From Bacillota bacterium (GTDB taxonomy: Bacteria > Bacillota > Bacilli > Tumebacillales > Effusibacillaceae), in NCBI GenBank assembly GCA_020059765.1, contig JAGVBM010000040.1:1-9448 (forward strand): a stretch of 9,448 nt of DNA, in the 5' to 3' direction. A program made the translations under genes and the position numbers. Of this stretch, positions 1-6,148 are shown piece after piece (within the stretch, counting starts at the first letter, position 1; every line of letters starts with the position of its first letter). Under the pieces are notes generated by a model that was given only the letters and a program-made list of their open reading frames with translations, did not search any database and was not told where the DNA came from.

Positions 1-4
1 AACC

Positions 5-1117
5 TTACGCTGAAAGAAGTCTTTTGCCTTCGGCAAGTATGTTTTTACTGGCATTGATGTCCCTGTGATGATAGGCATGACACGATGGGCAAGTCCATTG
101 ACGAAGATTCAGGTCTTTTACTTCTTTGTTTTGGTAACCACAACAAGAACATAGTTGCGAAGATGGGAATGTTTTGCCTACTGCTACCAAAGTCCGTCCA
201 TACCAATTAGCCTTATACTCCAACATGCTCCTAAATTGAGACCAAGACACTTCACTGATCGCTTTCGCCAGATTGTGATTCTTCATCATATTCGATACTT
301 GCAAATCTTCAATCGCAATCATGTCGTGGTTTTTGACAATGTGCGTTGAAATCTTGTGCAAGTAATCTGTGCGAGCATTGGCAATTCGTTCATGAAGACG
401 TGCCACTTTCATTCGTTGTTTGTTCCAATTGGATGAATCTTTCTTACGTCTGGAAAGAACGCGCTGCTCCCGAACAAGTTTCTGCTCCATTTGACGAAGG
501 AACTTCGGATTCGCAAATACTTCACCATGAGAAAGAACAGCAAAGTCCTTTAATCCGACATCAATCCCGACTTCTTGGTTGGTTTTGGGAAGTGCATGAA
601 TCTCTGTTTCCACCAGTAGCGAAACAAAATATTTCCCGCTTGGATTGCGTCTGATGGTTGCGGATAGAATACGCCCTGCAACCTCTTTGGACTTTGCAAA
701 CTTCACAATTCCAAGTTTGGGGAGCTTCAACTTGTTTCCTTCAATCGCGATATTTCCGTTCGTAGACTTGGTTGTATAGGATTGAACTTTGTTCTTCTTG
801 CTTTTGAATCGCGGTGCATCGTTTTGTTTCTTGAAGAAACGGGTAAAGGCATCGGCAAGGTTCTTTACAGACGATTGAATGGCAATACTGTCCACTTCTT
901 TTAGCCAAGGATATTCTTTCTTTAGTTTTGGAAGTTCAGATGAACAAGTGTTATAGGTCAATCCTTTCCCTGTTTCCTTGTAAGTCTCATTCCACTTCGC
1001 CAAAAAGTAATTGAATACAAATCGACTGCACCCAATGGTTTTTGCCATCAATATGGCTTGTTCTTTGTTAGGGTAAATGCGGAACTTGTAAGCCTTATGG
1101 ATTCTTATGATTTTCAC
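5..1117 (-). CDS. tnpB: TnpB, RNA-guided endonuclease of an IS200/IS605 element
   Basis: TnpB proteins are RNA-guided DNA nucleases, ancestors of Cas12, encoded by IS200/IS605 elements. They cut at sites next to a target-adjacent motif and help the element persist. A GTG start at 1117 gives 370 residues, the usual length. The protein begins VKIIRIHKAYKFRIYPN, the characteristic amino terminus, and a GGAAAG lies just upstream. The frame is open further up to 1216, but that extension matches nothing in the family. All RuvC residues are visible: Asp186 in GIDVG, Glu270 in AIEDL and Asp353 in HRDIN. The zinc-finger cysteines 323/326 (CSCC) and 343/346 (CPSC) are also present. The start overlaps the end of tnpA by 23 bases, normal for the family. 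No frameshift or stop interrupts it, so it is predicted functional. Its guide RNA probably derives from the 3' end of this gene and the element's right end, beyond the window. Confidence 0.93.
   Translation of the reverse strand: MKIIRIHKAYKFRIYPNKEQAILMAKTIGCSRFVFNYFLAKWNETYKETGKGLTYNTCSSELPKLKKEYPWLKEVDSIAIQSSVKNLADAFTRFFKKQNDAPRFKSKKNKVQSYTTKSTNGNIAIEGNKLKLPKLGIVKFAKSKEVAGRILSATIRRNPSGKYFVSLLVETEIHALPKTNQEVGIDVGLKDFAVLSHGEVFANPKFLRQMEQKLVREQRVLSRRKKDSSNWNKQRMKVARLHERIANARTDYLHKISTHIVKNHDMIAIEDLQVSNMMKNHNLAKAISEVSWSQFRSMLEYKANWYGRTLVAVGKTFPSSQLCSCCGYQNKEVKDLNLRQWTCPSCHAYHHRDINASKNILAEGKRLLSA
24..36 (-). ncRNA. Hairpin at the 3' end of tnpB, possible part of the omega RNA
   Basis: A perfect five-base-pair inverted repeat with a three-base loop (on the minus strand TTGCC-GAA-GGCAA) lies about 17 bases before the tnpB stop codon. 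In characterised IS200/IS605 elements the guide (omega) RNA overlaps the 3' end of tnpB and extends through the right end into flanking DNA. A hairpin here fits that arrangement. Only the beginning of such an RNA could lie in this window, and its ends cannot be placed, so this is a positional inference from one stem. Confidence 0.3.
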
Positions 1118-1412
1118 CCACTTTCCGATTTTGGATATACTGTCGTATTTGGGCTTCAGTATGTTCGCTTGCTGTTGCGACAAAATAGGATGGATTCCAC
1201 ATATTCCCTCCCCCAAGTTTCTTCTTTACCTTTGGAAACTCTTTGAATAGCAGTCTTGCTGAGACCCCTTTCAGAGCCTTAATCCTGTTTGGAATAGAAT
1301 GTTGCGGAGTACAGTCCACCAAAAGATGAATATGGTCCAGGTCGCTTTCTATTTCTGTGAGGGTAAAGCCGTTATCCGAAGCAATCTGATACGTACAGTC
1401 TAACATGTGCAA
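1095..1412 (-). pseudogene. tnpA: Truncated IS200/IS605 Y1 transposase TnpA
   Basis: TnpA is the HUH single-strand transposase that excises and inserts IS200/IS605 elements as circular single-stranded DNA. The surviving 105 codons contain the HUH motif HIHLL (His27 and His29 of this frame), the segment KGVSARLLFKEFP, the WNPSYFVATAS strand and the catalytic tyrosine region IRQYIQNRK (Tyr92). Family members are usually 130-150 residues with HUH near residue 60, so roughly 35 residues are missing from the amino end, including the usual YHLVxxxKYRRK segment. Two in-frame TAA codons lie just upstream of the only possible early start (TTG at 1412). None of the three minus-strand frames of 1413-1480 restores the missing segment, so this looks like a deletion rather than a frameshift. 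The stop overlaps tnpB. Both catalytic motifs survive, but a fold lacking its first strand is unlikely to work. Confidence 0.82.
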
Positions 1413-1424
1413 GGTAAATTATTA

Positions 1425-1451
1425 ATAAGTTACTTATATACCAATAATTGG
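1425..1451. repeat. Two adjacent short palindromes at the presumed left end of the element
   Basis: ATAAGT-T-ACTTAT (1425-1437) and CCAAT-A-ATTGG (1441-1451) are perfect inverted repeats three bases apart, in the AT-rich 63 bases between the ferritin-like gene and truncated tnpA. IS200/IS605 transposases recognise small subterminal hairpins at both ends, so either could be the left-end hairpin. Both stems are short and the loops tight, and AT-rich DNA produces such matches by chance. No terminator for the ferritin-like gene was recognised here. Confidence 0.35.
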
Positions 1452-1475
1452 ATGGTGGTCGCAATATAACAGATG

Positions 1476-1934
1476 TCATAAATGATAGATGAAGCTGAAC
1501 CTGGTGGCGTGCTCCATTTCGTCTGTCATGGATTTAAAGAAAATGTCGCGGATCTCAATGTTTCGTGTTGCCAGATACATTTTCTGATAAAGGTCCGCCG
1601 CTTCCAATTCCTGTTCGAATGCTTCGCGAATGCCGGATTTGTAATCGGAAAAGACCGTATCCTTGACACTGACGACCGCTTCGCGCCCGGTAAGTTGTCG
1701 ATAAAGAGCGATAAACATCCTGAAGTGTTCGATCTCTTCTTCATGTGCGTGCTCAATAAAGTCCCTTTGTTCCGCATCCGGTGCCAAATCCATCAGCTTT
1801 TGGTAAAAACGGATGGCGGCCGCTTCCTCATTTATGGCCTCCTCAAGATCGACCAGGAATTTGGAATAGTCTTGGATTCCCGTGTCAACTTGCGGCATTT
1901 CCCGCCCGCTTGGGTAAAAAAAGAAAGGATACAT
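1476..1934 (-). CDS. Ferritin-like four-helix diiron-type protein
   Basis: The 152-residue product has the repeated pattern of the ferritin-like/rubrerythrin fold. Helix 1 carries INEEAAAIRFY (Glu37), helix 2 EEEIEHF (Glu67 and His70), helix 3 FEQELEAADLY (Glu109) and helix 4 DEMEHATRF (Glu139 and His142). Two E plus ExxH sets are what a carboxylate-bridged di-metal centre needs. No rubredoxin-like CxxC knuckle is present, so it is not a full rubrerythrin. ATG at 1934 is chosen because AGGGGGG lies eight bases upstream; an in-frame GTG at 1967 would add 11 residues. The amino terminus, MYPFFFYPS, is aromatic and proline-rich, recalling small spore-associated proteins of Bacilli, though that is only a resemblance. 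The gene starts 66 bases after the GGDEF/HD-GYP gene with no convincing terminator between, so co-transcription is likely. Metal content, substrate and role (iron handling, peroxide defence or spore-related) cannot be read from sequence. Confidence 0.85.
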   Translation of the reverse strand: MYPFFFYPSGREMPQVDTGIQDYSKFLVDLEEAINEEAAAIRFYQKLMDLAPDAEQRDFIEHAHEEEIEHFRMFIALYRQLTGREAVVSVKDTVFSDYKSGIREAFEQELEAADLYQKMYLATRNIEIRDIFFKSMTDEMEHATRFSFIYHL

Positions 1935-2000
1935 GCATTCAACCCCCCTGCAGTAGTCTCCTCCCACAAGATATGCTATGTATCCGGCAAATGCCCCTGA

Positions 2001-3809
2001 TTATGCCATTTTCTTTGTCTGACCAAGATGCGATTCCTGAACCGTCTCAATAAAAGTTTCGACCAATTCCGGATCAAACTGGGATCCGGCACATCTGCGC
2101 AATTCCTCGATGGCTTCCGGGATGGTCCTGGCTTTTTGATAGGGGCGATGAGTCGTCATTGCGTCAAAACTGTCAACGACGGTCAGAATTCTTGCCGCCA
2201 ACGGAATGTCCTTTCCGGCCAGCCCGTCAGGATAACCTTTTCCGTCATAACGTTCATGATGATGGCGAATCATCGGCAAACAGGGAACCAGTTCCTTCAC
2301 CGGCCGAAGAATTTCTTCCCCCCAAATGACGTGCATTTTCAAAATTTCCCATTCTTCTTCCGAGAGGGGCGATCGTTTATTCAGGATATCGGCAGGCACT
2401 TCGACTTTCCCGATATCATGCAGCAAGGCTCCAAAACGGATAAATTTGATCGTTTCTTCGGGCAGACCGATTTTTCTCGCAAGGACCTCTGCGTACTCCA
2501 TGCCCCGTTCCGTATGTCCGTAAGTGTAACGGTCCTTCGAATTGATAATCGTCAGAAAGCTTCGGATCGTTTGCAGCAGTTCCGTCTCTTCCGCCCCAAA
2601 CTGGAAATTGGATTTCAATTCGTCAATCACCGAGGTATACAGTTGTACCCGGTTGCGGTTGGAATACTTGACTTTATAGAGCGCTTCGTCTGCCAGCATG
2701 ATCAACATTTCTTTGTTGTGGGCCATATCCGGATAGGTCGCGACACCGACGGAGATGGTGACCTGCTGTTTCGGCATGTGCTCAGCCCCGAAAAACGGAT
2801 GTTCCGCGATCCGCACCCGGACTGCTTCCGCGACTTCCACCGCCTCATCAGGCCCTGTATCGGGCAGCAGGATCGCAAACTCTTCCCCGCCGTATCGACA
2901 TGCGAACCCGTTTTGGGGAATCTGGTTCATAATCACTTTTGACATTTCTTGCAGCAGCTCGTCCCCTTGCGGATGACCGAACATGTCGTTATACAGCTTG
3001 AAGTAATCGAGGTCCATCAACAATAGGGAAACGGTCTGATTGTTGTTCAACAATTCTTGCAGTTTCTCTTGAAAATAGCGATGATTGTAGAGACCGGTCA
3101 ATTCGTCCTTGATCGACAAAGATCGGAAATGGTCATACATTTCGTAATACCCGCGATAGGTCACCCCGACAAACCAGAGAGCCATGCTGAAAATAATTAC
3201 CCCAGCCAATCCTTCCGCTTGCAGAACCACCGCCATCAGAACACCGAATGTAAGCAATGAAAAATAAATCAGCAACGCCTGTTTTTGCACCAGTCTGGTC
3301 AACACTTCACGGATGGTAGTGTTGTAGTCGATCGCCATGTATCCGGCCACCAGCATCGTGTTGGTCGTAAAATACAAGACGGCAAAAGTCAGATAAGCTA
3401 AGGAATCCTCAAGGTGAAAAGTACCGATAATCCCCCCGGAAGCTTGATACCCCAATAAAGCAACGAATATAGAAAATACATATTGGACGCTGTTGAATGT
3501 AATGGAAGTCCACTTGTTCGGCCGATAGGAAACAAGTATGATCGCCAACAACGTAACCATGATCAGTACGGGAAATATTCCGTGTATCATCCCCAATGTC
3601 GCCAGCAACGGTGAGCTTATAGACAAATATTCGTTTGAAGGCAGAATGATTCTCCGCACCTCAAACAACACGGCAATTCCCGTAAAGGTTGAGATGATGA
3701 TCCATTCACTTGTTGGAATTGTCCGGTAATTCAAATAAAACAAGATGCCAAACAGCACATAGGTTGTCCAAACATAAATCCGCAAAGATTTTTTCGGATT
3801 AGCTGTCAT
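2001..3809 (-). CDS. Membrane-anchored GGDEF plus HD-GYP cyclic di-GMP signalling protein
   Basis: The 602-residue product combines the two opposing cyclic di-GMP activities. Residues about 9-218 form a hydrophobic region of roughly six membrane segments, a probable integral-membrane sensor (MASE-like; exact family not identified). A GGDEF domain spans about 232-392, with MDLDYFKLYND and the signature GGEEF at 307-311, the accepted form for active diguanylate cyclases. The inhibitory-site RxxD that should precede it reads PQNG, so product inhibition there appears lost. The carboxyl-terminal HD-GYP phosphodiesterase domain (about 402-595) has GHTERG, the HD pair at 464-465 (LLHDIGK), the HHHE cluster and YDGKGYP, all conserved. 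ATG at 3809 is chosen because GGGAG lies eight bases upstream; the in-frame GTG at 3818 is too close to it. The gene has a long leader able to hide this ribosome binding site. Which activity dominates, and the signal sensed, are unknown. Confidence 0.93.
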   Translation of the reverse strand: MTANPKKSLRIYVWTTYVLFGILFYLNYRTIPTSEWIIISTFTGIAVLFEVRRIILPSNEYLSISSPLLATLGMIHGIFPVLIMVTLLAIILVSYRPNKWTSITFNSVQYVFSIFVALLGYQASGGIIGTFHLEDSLAYLTFAVLYFTTNTMLVAGYMAIDYNTTIREVLTRLVQKQALLIYFSLLTFGVLMAVVLQAEGLAGVIIFSMALWFVGVTYRGYYEMYDHFRSLSIKDELTGLYNHRYFQEKLQELLNNNQTVSLLLMDLDYFKLYNDMFGHPQGDELLQEMSKVIMNQIPQNGFACRYGGEEFAILLPDTGPDEAVEVAEAVRVRIAEHPFFGAEHMPKQQVTISVGVATYPDMAHNKEMLIMLADEALYKVKYSNRNRVQLYTSVIDELKSNFQFGAEETELLQTIRSFLTIINSKDRYTYGHTERGMEYAEVLARKIGLPEETIKFIRFGALLHDIGKVEVPADILNKRSPLSEEEWEILKMHVIWGEEILRPVKELVPCLPMIRHHHERYDGKGYPDGLAGKDIPLAARILTVVDSFDAMTTHRPYQKARTIPEAIEELRRCAGSQFDPELVETFIETVQESHLGQTKKMA

Positions 3810-3817
3810 GCGACACA

Positions 3818-3847
3818 CTCCCTTGAATGGGAGGTCTCCCTTTGACC
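3818..3847 (-). promoter_or_regulatory. Competing hairpins over the ribosome binding site of the GGDEF/HD-GYP gene
   Basis: On the transcribed (minus) strand the Shine-Dalgarno GGGAG (3818-3822) is perfectly complementary to CTCCC (3829-3833), with a six-base loop. The same CTCCC can instead pair, as TCCC, with GGGA just upstream (3837-3840). A flanking GGTC (3844-3847) and GACC (3833-3836) can form a further overlapping stem. The two states cannot coexist, one hiding and one freeing the ribosome binding site, which is the logic of a translational switch. The pairing is read directly; regulation is inferred. Confidence 0.45.
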
Positions 3848-3857
3848 ATCAATCTCT

Positions 3858-3949
3858 GGATGCAAATAAATCCCCCGATGCCCATATTGCAATCCCCCAA
3901 ACTTCCTCCATTTATCGCCCTGACCAGCAAATTCAGCACAGTGCCGGTC
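3858..3949 (-). other. Structured, G-rich untranslated leader upstream of the GGDEF/HD-GYP gene
   Basis: Two hairpins can be drawn in the leader RNA. One pairs 3942-3949 (GACCGGCA) with 3922-3929 (TGCTGGTC): eight pairs including one G-U, with a 12-base loop. The other pairs 3887-3895 (GGATTGCAA) with 3858-3865 (TTGCATCC): eight pairs with one bulged T. An eight-base direct repeat, GGGGGATT, occurs at 3869-3876 and 3891-3898 inside and beside the second stem. I looked for the GEMM cyclic di-GMP riboswitch signatures (GCACAGGGCAAACC and GGGACGCAAAGCC) and did not find them, and I do not recognise any other riboswitch class. A 79-codon reading frame crosses this stretch but has no ribosome binding site. 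Confidence 0.4.
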
Positions 3950-4047
3950 ATCGACCATGTACGAGCCCCATGTAATTGCGAATTTCCATAATATTTTATA
4001 TAATAAAATAAGAAAAATTTAATATTATCAATGGACATAACATGATC

Positions 4048-4077
4048 ATACTAAGAAACAAATAAAAAAGCTGTCGA
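4048..4077 (-). promoter_or_regulatory. Possible sigma-A promoter for the GGDEF/HD-GYP gene
   Basis: On the minus strand TCGACA (4072-4077) resembles a -35 box (five of six) and TAGTAT (4048-4053) a -10 box (four of six), with an 18-base spacer. Transcription would begin near 4041, leaving a leader of about 230 bases that contains the hairpins described for 3818-3949. The surrounding 3980-4110 is very AT-rich, so other weak matches exist and this placement is tentative. Confidence 0.3.
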
Positions 4078-4112
4078 AATTTGTAGAATACAAAAATTTT
4101 TTTATGGCAACA

Positions 4113-4133
4113 GGCTCCCCTTTTCGGCGAGCC
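4113..4133 (-). terminator. pepF: Hairpin downstream of pepF, possible terminator
   Basis: GGCTC (4129-4133 read on the minus strand) pairs with GAGCC (4113-4117), followed by a G-G mismatch and two further G-C pairs around a GAAAA loop, about 33 bases after the pepF stop. It is not followed directly by a U-tract; the nearest T-run comes some 15 bases later. Termination is therefore plausible but not strongly supported. Confidence 0.45.
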
Positions 4134-4165
4134 CGTTTCAATACTGATCACGCTGCAAATTGCGT

Positions 4166-5989
4166 TTAGCGAATCTCGGCAGCCAACCTTTCCATTTCAT
4201 CCAGCCTTTTTCTGAACACATCGAGAGCATCGCGAATCGGCTGCGGGGAAGTCATATCCACACCCGCTTTTTTCAACAGATTGATTGAATAATCGGAACT
4301 CCCGCTTTTCAGGAATTGAACATATCTGTCAACGGCAGGCGTTCCTTCCTTCAGAATCTGCTGTGACAGTGCTGTAGCGGCTGAGAATCCGGTTGCGTAT
4401 TTGTAAACGTAGAATGCATTGTAAAAATGGGGAATCCGCGCCCATTCCAGATCGATTTCTTCATCTACGACCATATCCGGTCCGTAATACTTCACATTCA
4501 GGTCATGATAGATCTTGCTTAACAGTTCCGGCGTCAACGGTTCGCCAGCCTCCACTTTTTCATGGGTGATCTGTTCGAATTCCGCAAACATGGTCTGTCG
4601 GAAGACGGTTCCCCGGAATCCTTCCAGATGATGATTGAGCAGATACATCTTCTCCTTGGGATCGGTTGTCGCTGCCAGCAAATGTTCCAACAACAGCGCC
4701 TCGTTGCAGGTGGAAGCCACCTCCGCCACAAAGATGGTATAATCCGAATAGGTGAACGGTTGGGTCTTGTTGGTGTAATACGAATGAATCGCATGACCCA
4801 TTTCATGCGCCAGGGTAAACATGTTGTTCATGTTGTCCTGCCAGTTCATCAGGACGAAAGGATGGGTGCCGAATGCGCCCCACGAGTAGGCGCCGCTTGT
4901 TTTGCCTTCATTTTCCTGGACGTCAATCCAGCCCGAGCGAAATCCTTCCTGCAGGATGGTTCCGTATTCCTCTTCCATCGGCGCCAATCCTTCTGCAATG
5001 ATCCGTTTCGCTTCGTCATATGCAATCTTGAACTCGACATTTTTGACGATCGGGGCAAACAGGTCGTACATATGCAGTTCATCCAGTCCCAACAACCGCT
5101 TGCGAAGTTTCACATATCGGTACATCTCCGGCAAGTATTCATGCACTGTCGCAATCAAATTGCCATACACCTCAATCGGAATGTTATCCTCGTCCATAGC
5201 GGCGTGGAGAGCCGACTCATAGTTGCGGACCGAAGCGTAAAACACATCTTTTTTGATACTGGCCTGCAAAATCGCAGCCAGTGTATTTTTCTGTTTGCGG
5301 TAGGTGGCATACAACGCTTCAAACGCATCCTTGCGGACACGTCGGTCTTTGCTTTCCAGTAATTGAATGTAACGGCCTTTTGTCAATTCCACTTCGTCGC
5401 CGTTTTCATCCGTGATGTTCGGAAATTTGATATCCGCGTTGTTCAACATGCCAAAAATCGTGCCCGGACCATGGGCCAACTCACCAACTTGCGCCAATAA
5501 CTGCTCTTCGGCAGGCGACAGCACATGTTCTTTCATCCGCACGATTTCTTCCAATGCAAATCTGTATAACTGCAAGCCAGGTTCCCGCTCCAGAAAAGCT
5601 TGCAATTGATCGTTGGGAACAGCCAACACTTCCGGCACAATAAACGCCGTTGCGGCAGACGCCTGCACACTCAGTGTACCCGCTCGATCGGTCAATGCCT
5701 GATAGACGGCATTCGTATTGTCCTCGTCACGGCGCATGCGTGCAAACGCATACAACCGCCCCATTTTTTCCGCCAATGTATCTTGTGTCTTCAGTACATC
5801 CAACAAGTTATCAGCCGATTCCCCAAGTCGTCCTGCAAATTCATGAATTTTGCTGATCAAGCTTTTGACCTCTTGGTAATCCTGTTCCCAATGTTCCAAA
5901 GATGCGTACATGTCTTCCAGTTTCCACTTCATCTCATCCGGGATCTCGTGACGTTTGGGAAGTCGATTGCTTGTTTTTTCGTTTGCCAT
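4166..5989 (-). CDS. pepF: Oligoendopeptidase F (M3B zinc metallopeptidase)
   Basis: PepF is a cytoplasmic zinc peptidase that cleaves oligopeptides, typically of about 7 to 17 residues, in peptide turnover. The 607-residue product has the usual length and the whole family pattern: an amino-terminal helical region starting near DEMKWKLEDMY, then the catalytic HEMGH at 395-399 within TLAHEMGHAIHSYY. The third zinc ligand is Glu423 in FVAEVASTCNE, and the conserved IPHFYNAFYVYKYATG segment near 520 lines the active site. ATG at 5989 is chosen because AAAGGGA lies about seven bases upstream and the product then begins MANEKTSNRLPKRHEIP. The frame is open to 6118, but the extra 43 residues run back through the promoter and the preceding terminator. 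No signal peptide or membrane segment is visible. The gene appears to be monocistronic, with its own promoter and a downstream hairpin. Confidence 0.95.
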   Translation of the reverse strand: MANEKTSNRLPKRHEIPDEMKWKLEDMYASLEHWEQDYQEVKSLISKIHEFAGRLGESADNLLDVLKTQDTLAEKMGRLYAFARMRRDEDNTNAVYQALTDRAGTLSVQASAATAFIVPEVLAVPNDQLQAFLEREPGLQLYRFALEEIVRMKEHVLSPAEEQLLAQVGELAHGPGTIFGMLNNADIKFPNITDENGDEVELTKGRYIQLLESKDRRVRKDAFEALYATYRKQKNTLAAILQASIKKDVFYASVRNYESALHAAMDEDNIPIEVYGNLIATVHEYLPEMYRYVKLRKRLLGLDELHMYDLFAPIVKNVEFKIAYDEAKRIIAEGLAPMEEEYGTILQEGFRSGWIDVQENEGKTSGAYSWGAFGTHPFVLMNWQDNMNNMFTLAHEMGHAIHSYYTNKTQPFTYSDYTIFVAEVASTCNEALLLEHLLAATTDPKEKMYLLNHHLEGFRGTVFRQTMFAEFEQITHEKVEAGEPLTPELLSKIYHDLNVKYYGPDMVVDEEIDLEWARIPHFYNAFYVYKYATGFSAATALSQQILKEGTPAVDRYVQFLKSGSSDYSINLLKKAGVDMTSPQPIRDALDVFRKRLDEMERLAAEIR

Positions 5990-6041
5990 CCTGTCATCCC
6001 TTTCTTTCAGTTTGATCTGCTGCAAAACGTTAGTTTTTCCC

Positions 6042-6050
6042 ATTATAGCA
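6042..6050 (-). promoter_or_regulatory. pepF: Extended -10 promoter for pepF
   Basis: The minus strand reads TGCTATAAT, a perfect -10 hexamer with the TGn extension. No good -35 box sits 17 bases upstream (the sequence there is ACAAGG, inside the preceding terminator stem), which extended -10 promoters tolerate. Transcription would start near 6035, giving a leader of about 46 bases before the ATG at 5989. Confidence 0.7.
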
Positions 6051-6058
6051 AAAAACAA

Positions 6059-6108
6059 AAGAGGCCTTGTGCGAAAAACGAGGGTTAGAGTAACCGCACC
6101 GGCCTCTT
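6059..6108 (-). terminator. Nested intrinsic terminator closing the TRAP transporter genes
   Basis: On the minus strand AAGAGGCC (6101-6108) pairs perfectly with GGCCTCTT (6059-6066). GTGCG/CGCAC extends the stem after a small internal loop, and the apical region contains a further GGTTA-CTC-TAACC hairpin. A T-rich tract (TTTTGTTTTTT) follows immediately. It lies about 40 bases after the permease stop codon, and its U-tract lies directly upstream of the pepF -10 element. Confidence 0.85.
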
Positions 6109-6148
6109 TAATACACAAAAATTTAAAAACTCGCTTGCATTGGCTGAA

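Larger units (their letters stand above)
1..1451 (-). mobile_element. IS200/IS605-family element with truncated tnpA and intact tnpB (right end outside window)
   Basis: The element is recognised from its two overlapping genes, a Y1 (HUH) transposase followed by a TnpB nuclease, both on the minus strand. It lies directly downstream of the ferritin-like gene, in the same orientation as its neighbours. IS200/IS605 elements have no terminal inverted repeats and no target duplications, so the ends cannot be read off directly. The left limit is placed tentatively at two small palindromes (1425-1437 and 1441-1451), as subterminal hairpins are typical of the family. The right end falls before base 1 of the window. 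By eye the region is more AT-rich than the flanking chromosomal genes, consistent with horizontal acquisition. The family is certain; the boundaries are not. Confidence 0.8.

Noticed and set aside
1118..1216. Upstream extension of tnpB to an ATG at 1216
   Set aside because: The extra 33 residues lie within tnpA in another frame and resemble no TnpB amino terminus; the family start pattern begins at GTG 1117.
1482..2000. Plus-strand reading frame opposite the ferritin-like gene
   Set aside because: Antisense to a well supported four-helix protein; no ribosome binding site or family resemblance.
1968..2000. Terminator between the GGDEF/HD-GYP and ferritin-like genes
   Set aside because: Only a tiny GGCA/TGCC hairpin is present and no U-tract follows.
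2028..2942. Long plus-strand reading frame opposite the GGDEF and HD-GYP domains
   Set aside because: Antisense to conserved catalytic domains, with low-complexity, unfamiliar translation; not a gene.
3858..3949. Known cyclic di-GMP (GEMM) riboswitch
   Set aside because: Neither GCACAGGGCAAACC nor the GGGACGCAAAGCC segment occurs on the transcribed strand, so the known class I aptamer cannot be claimed.
3799..4038. 79-codon minus-strand reading frame across the leader of the GGDEF/HD-GYP gene
   Set aside because: There is no ribosome binding site before its ATG, no recognisable domain and unconvincing composition, and it coincides with the hairpin-rich leader; better explained as an untranslated region.
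4562..5362. Long plus-strand reading frame opposite pepF
   Set aside because: It is entirely antisense to strongly conserved pepF sequence and its translation matches no protein family; a shadow of codon usage.
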